Shown here in pieces: positions 1-8,757 of a stretch of DNA of 64,000 nucleotides. The DNA is from Pararhodobacter sp. CCB-MM2 (GTDB lineage Bacteria; Pseudomonadota; Alphaproteobacteria; Rhodobacterales; Rhodobacteraceae). Each line of letters opens with the position of its first letter. Position 1 is the first letter of the stretch. Position numbers and translations under genes: made by a program. The stretch spans positions 1 to 64,000 of the forward strand of contig NZ_LRRR01000014.1 of assembly GCF_001691415.1 (NCBI RefSeq), in the 5' to 3' direction. The notes beneath the pieces were generated by a model that saw only the letters and a list, made by a program, of their open reading frames with translations, was not told the DNA's origin and did no database searches.

Positions 1-2
1 CC

Positions 3-104
3 CCCGACCAGCCGCAGCCGCGCCCTGACCGCGACCGCTCGGATCTGGCCGGGCAATCCGTCGACCAAAGCGACATCAATTTCCGCGAGCAACAACCCCG
101 ATGA
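3..104 (+). CDS. Possible 3' end of an upstream gene (partial)
   Basis: An open frame runs in from the left edge and ends in a TGA whose bases overlap the ATG of the AlaX gene (ATGA). This is the arrangement of translationally coupled neighbours. The 33 visible residues are hydrophilic and rich in Asp, Arg, Pro and Gln, like a low-complexity C-terminal tail. No family can be recognised from so little, and the opposite strand is also partly open here, so the call rests mainly on the stop/start overlap. Confidence 0.35.
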   Translation, partial: PDQPQPRPDRDRSDLAGQSVDQSDINFREQQPR

Positions 105-817
105 CCGATCCCCTGTTCCGCAAGGATGCCTATCTGCGCCAGTGCACCACCACCGTGACCCGCATCACCGAGGACGGCGCGCTGGTCGTCGCCGCCTCGG
201 TCTTCTATCCGCAGGGTGGCGGGCAACCGGGTGACACCGGCTGGCTGGACTGGGACGGGCAGCGGCTGGAGGTGGCGAATACCCGCAAGGAAGGAGCGAC
301 CGAGGTCGCGCTGATCCTCGCCGAGGGCGCCCCCACCCCGCCCGAAGGCGCCGAGGTGACGATGGAACTGGATTGGGAACGCCGGTATCGCCACATGCGG
401 GTCCATACCGCGCTGCACCTTCTGTCGGTGGTCATCCCCCTGCCCGTCTCGGGCGGGGCCATCGGGGCCGAAAAGGGCCGGCTCGATTTCGACATGCCCG
501 AAGCGCCCGAGGACAAGGACGCGCTCGAGGCCCAGCTGAACGCGCTGATCGCCCGCGACCTCTCCGTGTCCGAGAGCTGGATCACCGATGAGGAGATGGA
601 GGCGAACATGGACCTTGTGAAGACGATGTCGGTTCGCCCGCCGATGGGTCAGGGCCGCGTGCGCCTCGTGCGGATCGGCACCGAGGATGAGCAGATCGAC
701 CTCCAGCCCTGTGGCGGGACGCATGTCCGCTCGACGGCCGAGATCGGCCCGGTGACGCTGGGCAAGATCGAGAAAAAGGGCAAGCAGAACCGCCGGGTCT
801 CGTTGCTGCTTGCCTGA
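101..817 (+). CDS. alaX: Alanyl-tRNA editing protein AlaX
   Basis: Free-standing homologue of the AlaRS editing domain. The family hydrolyses Ser (or Gly) wrongly attached to tRNA-Ala in the cytoplasm. The 238-residue protein has both halves of the zinc site: HTALH with His102 and His106, and CGGTH with Cys204 and His208. An N-terminal barrel (about residues 5-95) carries the FYPQGGGQPGDTG segment typical of AlaX and AlaRS. Its length fits AlaX-M/AlaX-II proteins with an N-terminal glycine-rich motif. The ATG overlaps the stop of a possible upstream frame, suggesting it is last in an operon. A repeat-type hairpin begins 19 bases after its stop. Confidence 0.93.
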   Translation: MTDPLFRKDAYLRQCTTTVTRITEDGALVVAASVFYPQGGGQPGDTGWLDWDGQRLEVANTRKEGATEVALILAEGAPTPPEGAEVTMELDWERRYRHMRVHTALHLLSVVIPLPVSGGAIGAEKGRLDFDMPEAPEDKDALEAQLNALIARDLSVSESWITDEEMEANMDLVKTMSVRPPMGQGRVRLVRIGTEDEQIDLQPCGGTHVRSTAEIGPVTLGKIEKKGKQNRRVSLLLA

Positions 818-836
818 GCCCTTGCGGGGAGGTCGC

Positions 837-894
837 AGGGGGCTTTGCCCCCTCGGCTTCGCCTCACCCCCAGGATATTTGTGGAGTAAAGATG
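837..894 (+). repeat. Repeat element copy a (hairpin plus GGATATTT box)
   Basis: A perfect 7-bp hairpin (AGGGGGC, loop TTT, GCCCCCT; 837-853) is followed by CCCCCAGGATATTT and ends in TAAAGATG at 894. The same architecture recurs at 15382-15424, 28603-28654 and 32155-32206, and in inverted orientation at 915-969, 14376-14508 and 28689-28740. It lies directly downstream of alaX and forms an inverted pair with the copy at 915-969, with the AAAGATG ends facing each other. Function is not shown; a terminator-like role is inferred from position. Confidence 0.7.
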
Positions 895-914
895 GGGCCG
901 GCGTCGTGCCCCTG

Positions 915-969
915 TATCTTTGCTCTCTAAATATCCTCGGGGGTGTCCAGAGGGGGCGGAAAGCCCCCT
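915..969 (-). repeat. Repeat element copy b, inverted, overlapping a gene end
   Basis: Read on the minus strand this is hairpin AGGGGGC-TTTCC-GCCCCCT (969-951), then CCCCCGAGGATATTTAGAG and AAAGATA. It is the mirror partner of the copy at 837-894. The transporter gene on the minus strand stops inside it (TAG at 927-929), so about 14 C-terminal codons of that gene are repeat sequence. Confidence 0.7.
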
Positions 970-1853
970 TTGGCCCGCACCCACCGCCAGACCCTCCCGT
1001 CGAGGATGACGAGCCCCAGCGCGATCAGAGCCATCCCCGCCACATGCCGCGGCAGAAGCGCCTCGCCAAGGAAGGCGATGCCAAGCGCAATGGCGCTGAC
1101 TGGCACCAGGAAGGTGACGAGGAAGGCGTTCACCGCGCCCGCGCTGGCGATCAGACCGAAGTAGAGCCCATAGGCGAACGAGGTCGACAGAACCGCCAGC
1201 CCCAGAAGCGCGGCCATCACGCCCCAACCGGGGAAGGCCAGCGTCCAGGGTTGCTCACGCAGGGCGACGAGCGGCAGTAGCATCAGTGCGGCGCAGCTGA
1301 CCTGACCGAAGGCAAGCGTCAGCGGCGGCAGGGCGAAGACCCGCAGGCGGCGTCCCCAGACGCCCGCCAACGCGTAGCTGAAGGCCGCGCCGAGGCAGGC
1401 GGCCTGCGCCCAGAAGGTGCCATGGATCGCGCCCGATCCCATCATCACCGCGACACCGGCGAAACCCGCCAGCACGCCAGCAAGGCGTGCGCGGGTCAGT
1501 TTCTCGTCCTGCGTCGCCAGATGTGCGACCACCACGCCCCAGAGAGGCGTCGTCGCGTTCAGGATCGAGGCGAGGCCCGAGCCGATCTGCCCCTGCGCCA
1601 GTACGAAGAAGCTGAAGGGAATGACGTTGTTCAGAAGGCCCATCACCGCCAGCGCGGTCCAGGCTGCGCGGCCCTTGGGAAAGGGCAGGCCCAGCAAAGG
1701 CAGTGCCGCGGCCAGCACCAGCGCGGCGAAGCCGACACGGGCCAAGACGATGGTGAAGGGCGGCAGATGGGGCACTGCCACGCCGACAAAGAAGAACGAG
1801 CCGCCCCAGAGGACGGACAGAAGGATCAGGCGCAGCCAGTCGCGGCCGGACAT
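927..1853 (-). CDS. DMT-family (EamA) transporter
   Basis: Inner-membrane protein of the drug/metabolite transporter superfamily, probably exporting a small metabolite; the substrate cannot be told from sequence. The 308 residues hold about ten hydrophobic helices as two EamA repeats. The first begins at residue 7 with the LSVLWGGSFFF signature, and the second covers about residues 150-290. A hydrophilic tail of about 14 residues (GGFPPPLDTPEDI) is encoded by a repeat element and is not part of the fold. The start is the ATG at 1853, with GGGAG about 10 bases upstream. Confidence 0.9.
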   Translation of the reverse strand: MSGRDWLRLILLSVLWGGSFFFVGVAVPHLPPFTIVLARVGFAALVLAAALPLLGLPFPKGRAAWTALAVMGLLNNVIPFSFFVLAQGQIGSGLASILNATTPLWGVVVAHLATQDEKLTRARLAGVLAGFAGVAVMMGSGAIHGTFWAQAACLGAAFSYALAGVWGRRLRVFALPPLTLAFGQVSCAALMLLPLVALREQPWTLAFPGWGVMAALLGLAVLSTSFAYGLYFGLIASAGAVNAFLVTFLVPVSAIALGIAFLGEALLPRHVAGMALIALGLVILDGRVWRWVRAKGGFPPPLDTPEDI

Positions 1854-1975
1854 GGAGGGGACTCCCGGTGTTGCTCAGGGCCTCACCCTGCCGGATCCGG
1901 GCCACAAGACGCGACCCGGAACCTGCGCAAACGCGGTGGATTTAGGATGCGTGCCGGTACGCACCGCGTGGCGGA

Positions 1976-2362
1976 TCAGTCGCGCGTCCAGGTCTGGTCG
2001 CGGCAGATGAACAGCACGCAGCCGGCCACCGTCAGCTGGTCGCCCGCGAGGTCCATGCGCGACCGATACGTCTGATCACGGTCGGGCGCATAGATCTGGC
2101 CGTCGCGATACTGGCCGTTGCCGCGCGGCTCCATGTCCCAGACAATCTGGCGGCCGTTGTTGGCCGACTGCATTGCCGCGCCCGAGCCGTTGTAGCTCTC
2201 GATCAGCGTCCCACAGAGCGTGTCGCCGCACATCGACATCTGGATCACGCCGTAATTGCCGTTGTCATCCGGCTGCGTGCGCCAACGGCCCTCGGCCGGA
2301 TCGGCCAGCGCGGCCCCGGCGGTCATCAGCAGCGCGGCGGCGGCGAGAATCGTGGTTTTCAT
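1976..2362 (-). CDS. DUF2147 family secreted protein
   Basis: A 128-residue protein with a cleavable signal peptide (MKTTILAAAALLMTAGAALA, mature from about Asp21). The mature part begins EGRWRTQPDDNGNYGVIQM, the pattern of DUF2147 proteins, which are small periplasmic beta-rich proteins of unknown role. Cys45 and Cys50 (CGDTLC) and a second pair near the C terminus (GCVLFIC) could form disulfides. The start at 2362 is chosen because a strong ribosome site (GGGAGGAG) lies 6 bases upstream and because the signal peptide begins there; the frame is open further upstream but does not look protein-like. Confidence 0.82.
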   Translation of the reverse strand: MKTTILAAAALLMTAGAALADPAEGRWRTQPDDNGNYGVIQMSMCGDTLCGTLIESYNGSGAAMQSANNGRQIVWDMEPRGNGQYRDGQIYAPDRDQTYRSRMDLAGDQLTVAGCVLFICRDQTWTRD

Positions 2363-2433
2363 GGTAGCTCCTCCCGTTTTCGCGCAGCATCCTCCAGCGC
2401 CCGGCCCGTGGCAAGCGTGGCGTGGCGTCCGCC

Positions 2434-2850
2434 TCACACCCCGCGCATCGCCTGCGTGATCACCGCCATGTCCTCGGCCGTGACCTCGAACAGGCCGTAT
2501 CGGAAGGGCGCGCCCCAGTGCTGGCCGCCGAAAGACAGATGATCCAGAAGCGGCCGGATCGGCGCGAAGCCCACCGGCTCCCAATGAACATCGCGGCGAA
2601 AGGCGGTCCAGCCGCCGCCCATCACGCCGGGATAGGGCGCCCCCTCGGCCACCGTGCCGAGCGCCGTGAAGCTTTGCACCTGCGCGCCGTCCTTGATCCG
2701 TTCGCGCGGCGAGTAATAGGCCACGCGATCACCGGGCCGGAGGCGCCGCAGGGGCGCCTCCTTGCCGTGGTTGACCTGCATGAAGCCGCCCGCCCGGCCG
2801 ATGGCCACATGCTCGGCGCAGGCGACGGCGATCCAGTGGCGCGCGCTCAT
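2434..2850 (-). CDS. EVE domain-containing protein (UPF0310)
   Basis: A 138-residue single-domain protein. It shows the EVE/UPF0310 pattern: HWIAVA at the start, GGFMQVNHGK near residues 21-30, then LRPGDRVAYYSPR, and near the end the GAPFRYGLFEVT segment. EVE is related to PUA and YTH folds and is thought to bind modified nucleobases in nucleic acid. Its ATG overlaps the TGA of the upstream VOC gene (2847-2850), so the two are probably co-translated. Which nucleic acid it reads cannot be told from this sequence. Confidence 0.88.
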   Translation of the reverse strand: MSARHWIAVACAEHVAIGRAGGFMQVNHGKEAPLRRLRPGDRVAYYSPRERIKDGAQVQSFTALGTVAEGAPYPGVMGGGWTAFRRDVHWEPVGFAPIRPLLDHLSFGGQHWGAPFRYGLFEVTAEDMAVITQAMRGV

Positions 2851-3224
2851 TGCGGGGCCGCCGCGCGGACATAGGGGCGAAGGCGGTGGCCGTCCGGGTC
2901 GGCGACCACGAAACCCTCGCCGAAGCTCATCGCGGTGATCTCTTGCAACAGCGGCGCGCCCGAGGCGATCAGCCGGTCGCGCAGGGCCTCCAGCGCGGCG
3001 CGGTCGGGCACGGTGAAGCTGAGCTCGCCGCCGCCCGGACGGATCGAGGCCGCGGGCGCCACGTCTCCTTCGCGCCAGAGGCCCAGCTTGGCCGAGGGGC
3101 CGAGCGCCAGCATGGCATAGGTCGGCGACTGGAAGATCACCGGGGCGGCCAAGGCCTGCCCGTAGAAGCGCGCGCTGGCGTCGGGATCCGAGACATAGAG
3201 GATGAAAAGCGGGTCGATGGACAT
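2847..3224 (-). CDS. VOC family protein (glyoxalase/dioxygenase fold)
   Basis: A 125-residue vicinal-oxygen-chelate protein with two beta-alpha-beta-beta-beta modules. The first is FILYVSDPDASARFYGQAL; the second contains GGGELSFTVPD and ends in VVADPDGHRLR. The substrate is unknown; the family includes glyoxalases, dioxygenases and antibiotic-binding proteins. The start at 3224 follows AAGGAGG. It lies 43 bases downstream of a WYL-type regulator on the same strand and overlaps the EVE gene by 4 bases, so the three probably form one transcription unit. Confidence 0.88.
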   Translation of the reverse strand: MSIDPLFILYVSDPDASARFYGQALAAPVIFQSPTYAMLALGPSAKLGLWREGDVAPAASIRPGGGELSFTVPDRAALEALRDRLIASGAPLLQEITAMSFGEGFVVADPDGHRLRPYVRAAAPQ

Positions 3225-3267
3225 GAAAGCCTCCTTGGTTGCGAGGCCGGTATCGCAGGGGTGAGTG

Positions 3268-3966
3268 TCAGCTTCTGTCAGCAGCGCGCATCCGCTCGCT
3301 CTCGCGCCAGTCGCGCAGCAGGGCGTGGCGGCGGCGGGGGAAGCGGTCGGGGAGGATCTCGCAGGCGGCGATGCAGTCCTCGCGGAAATGCCGGATCGCG
3401 CCGCGTAGCTCGCACCAGCCGACCAGCATCTGCACGCTCTCGAAGAACCCCAAGGCCACCGGCCAGACCACGCGGCGCGTCTCCTCGCCGGCAAGGCTGC
3501 GATAGCGCAGGGCGACCTTGCGCTCCTCGCGCATCGCCTCGCGCAGGGCGGCCATCGCGCCACCTGCCGCCCCCGGCAGACGCGGTGGCACCAGCAGGGG
3601 CGAGGTGTCGACGAAGAAGCGCAGTTCCTCAGGCAGCACGGCGCCGATCCGGCCCAAGGCCTTGCCCGCCGCACTCGCCAAAGCCGGGTCCGCGCGCGCC
3701 GCGACCAGTCGGGCACCCAGCACCAGCGCCTCCAATTCGTCGCGGGTGAACATCAGGGGCGGCAGCAGATAGCCCGGCCGCAGGATGTAGCCCACGCCCG
3801 CCTCGCCTTCGATCACCGCGCCCTGTGCGCGCAGCGCCTCGATGTCGCGATAGACGGTACGTAGAGAGGTACCGGTCTCCTCGGCGATGGCCTGCGCGGC
3901 CAGCGGGCGGCGGTGGCGCTGGAGGATCTGCAACACGGCAAGCAGGCGTTCGGAGCGGGTGGTCAT
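3268..3966 (-). CDS. YafY-type HTH/WYL transcriptional regulator
   Basis: A 232-residue DNA-binding regulator. Residues 1-60 form a DeoR-like winged helix-turn-helix (TSLRTVYRDIEALRAQGAVI). Residues about 130-215 form a WYL domain, degenerate in its name motif (KVALRYRSLAGEETRRVVWPVALGF). WYL proteins sense ligands such as nucleotides or small metabolites. The start at 3966 gives the usual family N terminus (MTTRSERLLAVLQIL). It heads the VOC-EVE unit and probably controls it, a common arrangement for YafY/VOC pairs; that control is inferred from position. Confidence 0.88.
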   Translation of the reverse strand: MTTRSERLLAVLQILQRHRRPLAAQAIAEETGTSLRTVYRDIEALRAQGAVIEGEAGVGYILRPGYLLPPLMFTRDELEALVLGARLVAARADPALASAAGKALGRIGAVLPEELRFFVDTSPLLVPPRLPGAAGGAMAALREAMREERKVALRYRSLAGEETRRVVWPVALGFFESVQMLVGWCELRGAIRHFREDCIAACEILPDRFPRRRHALLRDWRESERMRAADRS

Positions 3967-4041
3967 GGCGCCACCCTCGCCTGCTCCGCGCGCGCCGGCA
4001 ATGCCTGCTTTCGCGGCATGCAGGCCTTCAGGACTTCGTGA

Positions 4042-5211
<1,170 letters not shown>

Positions 5212-5240
5212 CCCTCACGGGGTCCCGATGAGAGAAGGCC

Positions 5241-6254
5241 GTGCCTAGCGATCGCAGCAACGAGGCCGATTATGTCCGCCCGGTGCGCCGACTGGTTATC
5301 GGCGTGCTGGTCTTGCTGCTGCTTGGCCTCTTCCTGCTCTGGCGCATCGACAGCCCAAGGATCGAGCGTTTCCGCACCGCTGTCGTGGACGCTGTCGTGC
5401 CGAACATGGACTGGGCCATGGCGCCGGTCACCCGCGTCGCCCGGATGATCGAGGATTTCCGCTCCTACGCGCGGATCTATGAACAAAACCAGGAACTTCG
5501 CCGCGAGCTGCAGCAGATGCGCGCCTGGCGCGAAGCCGCGCTGCAGCTGGAGCAGCGCAACGCCCAACTGCTGGACATGGCACAGGTGCGGCTGGACCCG
5601 CAGCTCACGCATGTCACCGGCGTGGTCATGGCCGATGCCGGCAGCCCCTATCGCCAGTCGGTGCTGCTGAACGTCGGTCAGCGCGACGGGATCGTCGATG
5701 GCTGGGCGGTGATGGATGGCCTCGGCCTTGCTGGACGGATCGCGGGCGTGGGCGATCGGTCCTCGCGGGTGATCCTGCTCACCGATTCCAACAGCCGGGT
5801 GCCGGTGCTGATCCAGCCCTCGGGCCAGCGCGCGCTGATCTCGGGCGACAACACCCCCCTTCCCGCGCTGGATTTCGTCGAGAACCCCGAGGCCCTGCGC
5901 CCCGGCGACCGCGTGGTCAGCGCCTCGGATGGCGGGGTCTTCCCGCCGGGTCTGCTGGTCGGCGAGGTGGTGATGGCCACCGATGGCCGCCTGCGCGTGC
6001 GGCTGGCTGCGGATTACGGGCGGCTCGACTTCCTGCGTGTGCTGCGGTCGCGCCCGGCCGAGCGGATCGAGGAAACCGGCACCCTCCTGCGCCCGGTCGA
6101 TGCGCTGGGAACGCCGCTGGACCCGGCGACCGGCGCGCCGATGCCGCGCAGCACCCCCGGCACGGCCGAGGACCCGCTGGCGCCGATCCCCGCCGTGCCG
6201 ACGCCCGGCCTTGCGCCCGGCACCGATCCCGATGCGGCCCCCGCCAATGAGTGA
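5241..6254 (+). CDS. mreC: Rod shape-determining protein MreC
   Basis: Bitopic inner-membrane/periplasmic scaffold that links MreB to the PBP2-RodA synthase. The protein has 337 residues. A transmembrane helix spans about 17-35, a periplasmic coiled coil covers about 75-115 (NQELRRELQQMRAWREAALQ), and the MreC beta domain spans about 120-275. It ends in a Pro/Ala-rich tail typical of alphaproteobacterial MreC. Translation starts at GTG (5241) behind AGAGAAGG; the nearby ATG at 5228 runs into a stop within seven codons. It follows mreB by 29 bases. Confidence 0.95.
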   Translation: MPSDRSNEADYVRPVRRLVIGVLVLLLLGLFLLWRIDSPRIERFRTAVVDAVVPNMDWAMAPVTRVARMIEDFRSYARIYEQNQELRRELQQMRAWREAALQLEQRNAQLLDMAQVRLDPQLTHVTGVVMADAGSPYRQSVLLNVGQRDGIVDGWAVMDGLGLAGRIAGVGDRSSRVILLTDSNSRVPVLIQPSGQRALISGDNTPLPALDFVENPEALRPGDRVVSASDGGVFPPGLLVGEVVMATDGRLRVRLAADYGRLDFLRVLRSRPAERIEETGTLLRPVDALGTPLDPATGAPMPRSTPGTAEDPLAPIPAVPTPGLAPGTDPDAAPANE

Positions 6255-6262
6255 GGCCCGCG

Positions 6263-6799
6263 ATGAATGAAAGCTGGCGCCTCGACACCCTGGCCTATCT
6301 GGGCCTCTACCTGCTGATCGCCGCCGCGATCATCATGGCACGCATCCTGCCGCTGACCAACGATTCGGGCTGGCCTGCACCGGACTTCCTGCTGGGGCTG
6401 CCCCTCGCCTGGGTCCTGCGCCGCCCCAGCCACCTGCCGGTCCTCGCCATCGCGCTGGTGTTTCTTGTGGAGGGGCTGTTCGTCATGCGTCCGCCCGGCC
6501 TTTGGGCGCTGGCGGTGGTCGTCGGTTCGGAATTCCTGCGCCGTCGCCAATCGGTCGTGCGCGAGATGAACCTGCTGCTGGAATGGGCCATGGTCGGCGC
6601 CGTGATGGTGGCGATGAGCATCGCCTACCGGCTGGCGCTCATGATCGTGATGGTGCCGCGTGACCCGCTCGACTTGAGTGCGGTCAAACTTGCGGTCACA
6701 ATCCTCACCTATCCGCTGATGGTCTGGGTGTTGCAGACCGTGCTGCGCGTGCGCAAGCCCGCCACCGGCGAAGTCGACGAACTGGGTCGCAAGCTATGA
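6263..6799 (+). CDS. mreD: Rod shape-determining protein MreD
   Basis: A small polytopic inner-membrane protein of the elongasome, 178 residues with about five hydrophobic helices. It is recognised mainly by position between mreC and mrdA and by the hydrophobic profile. A GTG at 6251 overlapping the mreC stop is an alternative start, four codons earlier. ATG 6263 is preferred because it gives the simple N terminus MNESWRLDTLAYLGLYLL. Its stop overlaps the mrdA ATG by 4 bases, implying coupled translation. Confidence 0.88.
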   Translation: MNESWRLDTLAYLGLYLLIAAAIIMARILPLTNDSGWPAPDFLLGLPLAWVLRRPSHLPVLAIALVFLVEGLFVMRPPGLWALAVVVGSEFLRRRQSVVREMNLLLEWAMVGAVMVAMSIAYRLALMIVMVPRDPLDLSAVKLAVTILTYPLMVWVLQTVLRVRKPATGEVDELGRKL

Positions 6800-8745
6800 A
6801 GAGACCGCCCAAGGACAACGAGGAAAGCGCGCGCAAGATCTCGCGCCGGGCTGCCCTGCTGGGCGGCGCGCAGATGGTCTTTGCTGGCGTTCTGGTGCTG
6901 CGCATGCGGTCCTTGCAGCTGGGCCAGTCCGAGGAATTCCGCCTGCTGGCCGACGAGAACCGGATCAACATCCGGCTGCTGCCCCCCGCGCGCGGCATGA
7001 TCGTCGACCGCAACGGCGCGCTGCTGGCGGGCAACGTCCAGAACTACCGCATCGTTCTGGTGCGCGAGGATGCCGGCGAACCCCGCGCGGCGCTGGAACG
7101 GCTGGCGCAGCTGGTGCCGCTGACGCCCGAGGACATCGAACGCGCCGAGCGTGAGATCATGCGTCATCGCCCCTTCGTGCCGGTGACGATCATGGACCAG
7201 CTCAACTGGGAAGAGGTCGCCCGCGTCGCCGCCAACGCCCCCGCCATGCCCGGCATCACGCCCGAGGTCGGCTGGACCCGCTTCTACCCCTATGGCGCGG
7301 AATTCGCGCATTCGGTGGGGTATGTGGGCCCGGTTTCCGAGGCCGATCTCGCCGCGCGCGAGAACCCGGACCCGCTGCTGATGATCCCCCGCTTCCAGAT
7401 CGGCAAGATCGGGGTCGAGCGGGAATACGAGGAAACCCTGCGCGGCTCGGCCGGACATCGCCGGGTCGAGGTCAACGCCGTCGGCCGCGAGATGCGCGAG
7501 CTTGACCGGCAAGAGGGGGATCCCGGCTCGAACATCCAGCTGACGCTGGACCGCCGCCTGCAGGCCTTCACGCTGGCCCGACTGGGCGAGGACAGCGCCG
7601 CCGCCGTGGTGATGGAGATCCAGACCGGCAACATCCTCGCGTTGGCCTCCGCCCCGTCGTTCGACCCCAACCTCTTCGTCCGCGGCATCTCGGTCGCGGA
7701 GTACAGCGCGTTGCGGGACAATGACCACCGGCCGATGTCGAACAAGACCGTTCAGGGCGCCTATCCGCCCGGCTCGACCTTCAAGATGGTCACGGCGCTG
7801 GCTGCCTTCGAAGCGGGGCTCACCACGCCCGATGAACGCGTCTATTGCCCGGGCTATCTGGAAGCCGCGGGCCGCCGATTCCACTGCTGGAACCGCGGCG
7901 GGCATGGCCGGGTCAACATCACCTCGGCGCTGGCCGAAAGCTGCGACGTGTATTTCTACGACCTGTCGCAGCGCGTGGGCATCGACCTGATCAACGCCAT
8001 GGCCGAACGCCTCGGCCTCGGCATCCGTTACGACCTGCCCCTGTCCGGCGTCTCGTCCGGCCTGAACCCCTCACGCGAGTGGAAACGCGACCGGCGCGGG
8101 GCCGACTGGGTGATCGGCGACACGATCAACGCCTCCATCGGTCAGGGCTATGTGCTGGCGACGCCCCTGCAGCTGGCGGTGATGACCTGCCGTCTGGCAA
8201 CCAACCGGGCAATCATGCCGCGCCTTGTCCATGCCGTCGACGATATCGAACAGCCGATCCCCGACCAGCCGCCTCTGGGCCTGAACCCGGCCAATCTGGC
8301 ACAGGTGCAGCGCGGCATGTGGGAGGTCTCCAACTCGCAGCGCGGCACCGCCTTCGGCTCGCGTATCGTGGCCGAGGCCATGCGGCTGGCCGGCAAGACC
8401 GGCTCCAGTCAGGTGTTCTCGATCACCGCGGCCGAGCGTGCCGCCGGGATCCGCAGCCAGTCCGAGCTGCCTTGGAACCGCCGCGACCATGCGCTGTTCG
8501 TCTGCTACGCCCCCGATGTCGACCCGCGCTATGCCGTGTCCGTGGTGGTGGAACACGGTGGCGGTGGCTCGTCGGTTGCCGCGCCGATTGCGCGCGACAT
8601 CATTCTTGCCGCGCAGAACGGTGGCCTGCCCCCGGTCGAGGCCTACCCCTCGGCCCAGCGCAACCGCATCGAATCGATGATCCGCACGATCTCCGAGCAG
8701 ATCGGCCCCCCCGCCACGCCAGACGACGCCCGCAGCCGCGCCTAG
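6796..8745 (+). CDS. mrdA: Penicillin-binding protein 2 (peptidoglycan transpeptidase)
   Basis: Class B PBP that cross-links peptidoglycan during side-wall elongation with RodA. The 649-residue protein has an N-terminal membrane anchor at about 17-36, a pedestal/dimerisation region (about 60-240), and a transpeptidase domain. Active-site motifs are Ser327-Thr-Phe-Lys330, Ser382-Cys-Asp384 and Lys534-Thr-Gly536, all of PBP2 type. Length is normal for the family (E. coli PBP2 is 633 residues). The ATG overlaps the mreD stop by 4 bases. Confidence 0.97.
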   Translation: MKRPPKDNEESARKISRRAALLGGAQMVFAGVLVLRMRSLQLGQSEEFRLLADENRINIRLLPPARGMIVDRNGALLAGNVQNYRIVLVREDAGEPRAALERLAQLVPLTPEDIERAEREIMRHRPFVPVTIMDQLNWEEVARVAANAPAMPGITPEVGWTRFYPYGAEFAHSVGYVGPVSEADLAARENPDPLLMIPRFQIGKIGVEREYEETLRGSAGHRRVEVNAVGREMRELDRQEGDPGSNIQLTLDRRLQAFTLARLGEDSAAAVVMEIQTGNILALASAPSFDPNLFVRGISVAEYSALRDNDHRPMSNKTVQGAYPPGSTFKMVTALAAFEAGLTTPDERVYCPGYLEAAGRRFHCWNRGGHGRVNITSALAESCDVYFYDLSQRVGIDLINAMAERLGLGIRYDLPLSGVSSGLNPSREWKRDRRGADWVIGDTINASIGQGYVLATPLQLAVMTCRLATNRAIMPRLVHAVDDIEQPIPDQPPLGLNPANLAQVQRGMWEVSNSQRGTAFGSRIVAEAMRLAGKTGSSQVFSITAAERAAGIRSQSELPWNRRDHALFVCYAPDVDPRYAVSVVVEHGGGGSSVAAPIARDIILAAQNGGLPPVEAYPSAQRNRIESMIRTISEQIGPPATPDDARSRA

Positions 8746-8757
8746 ATCGGAGAGCGC

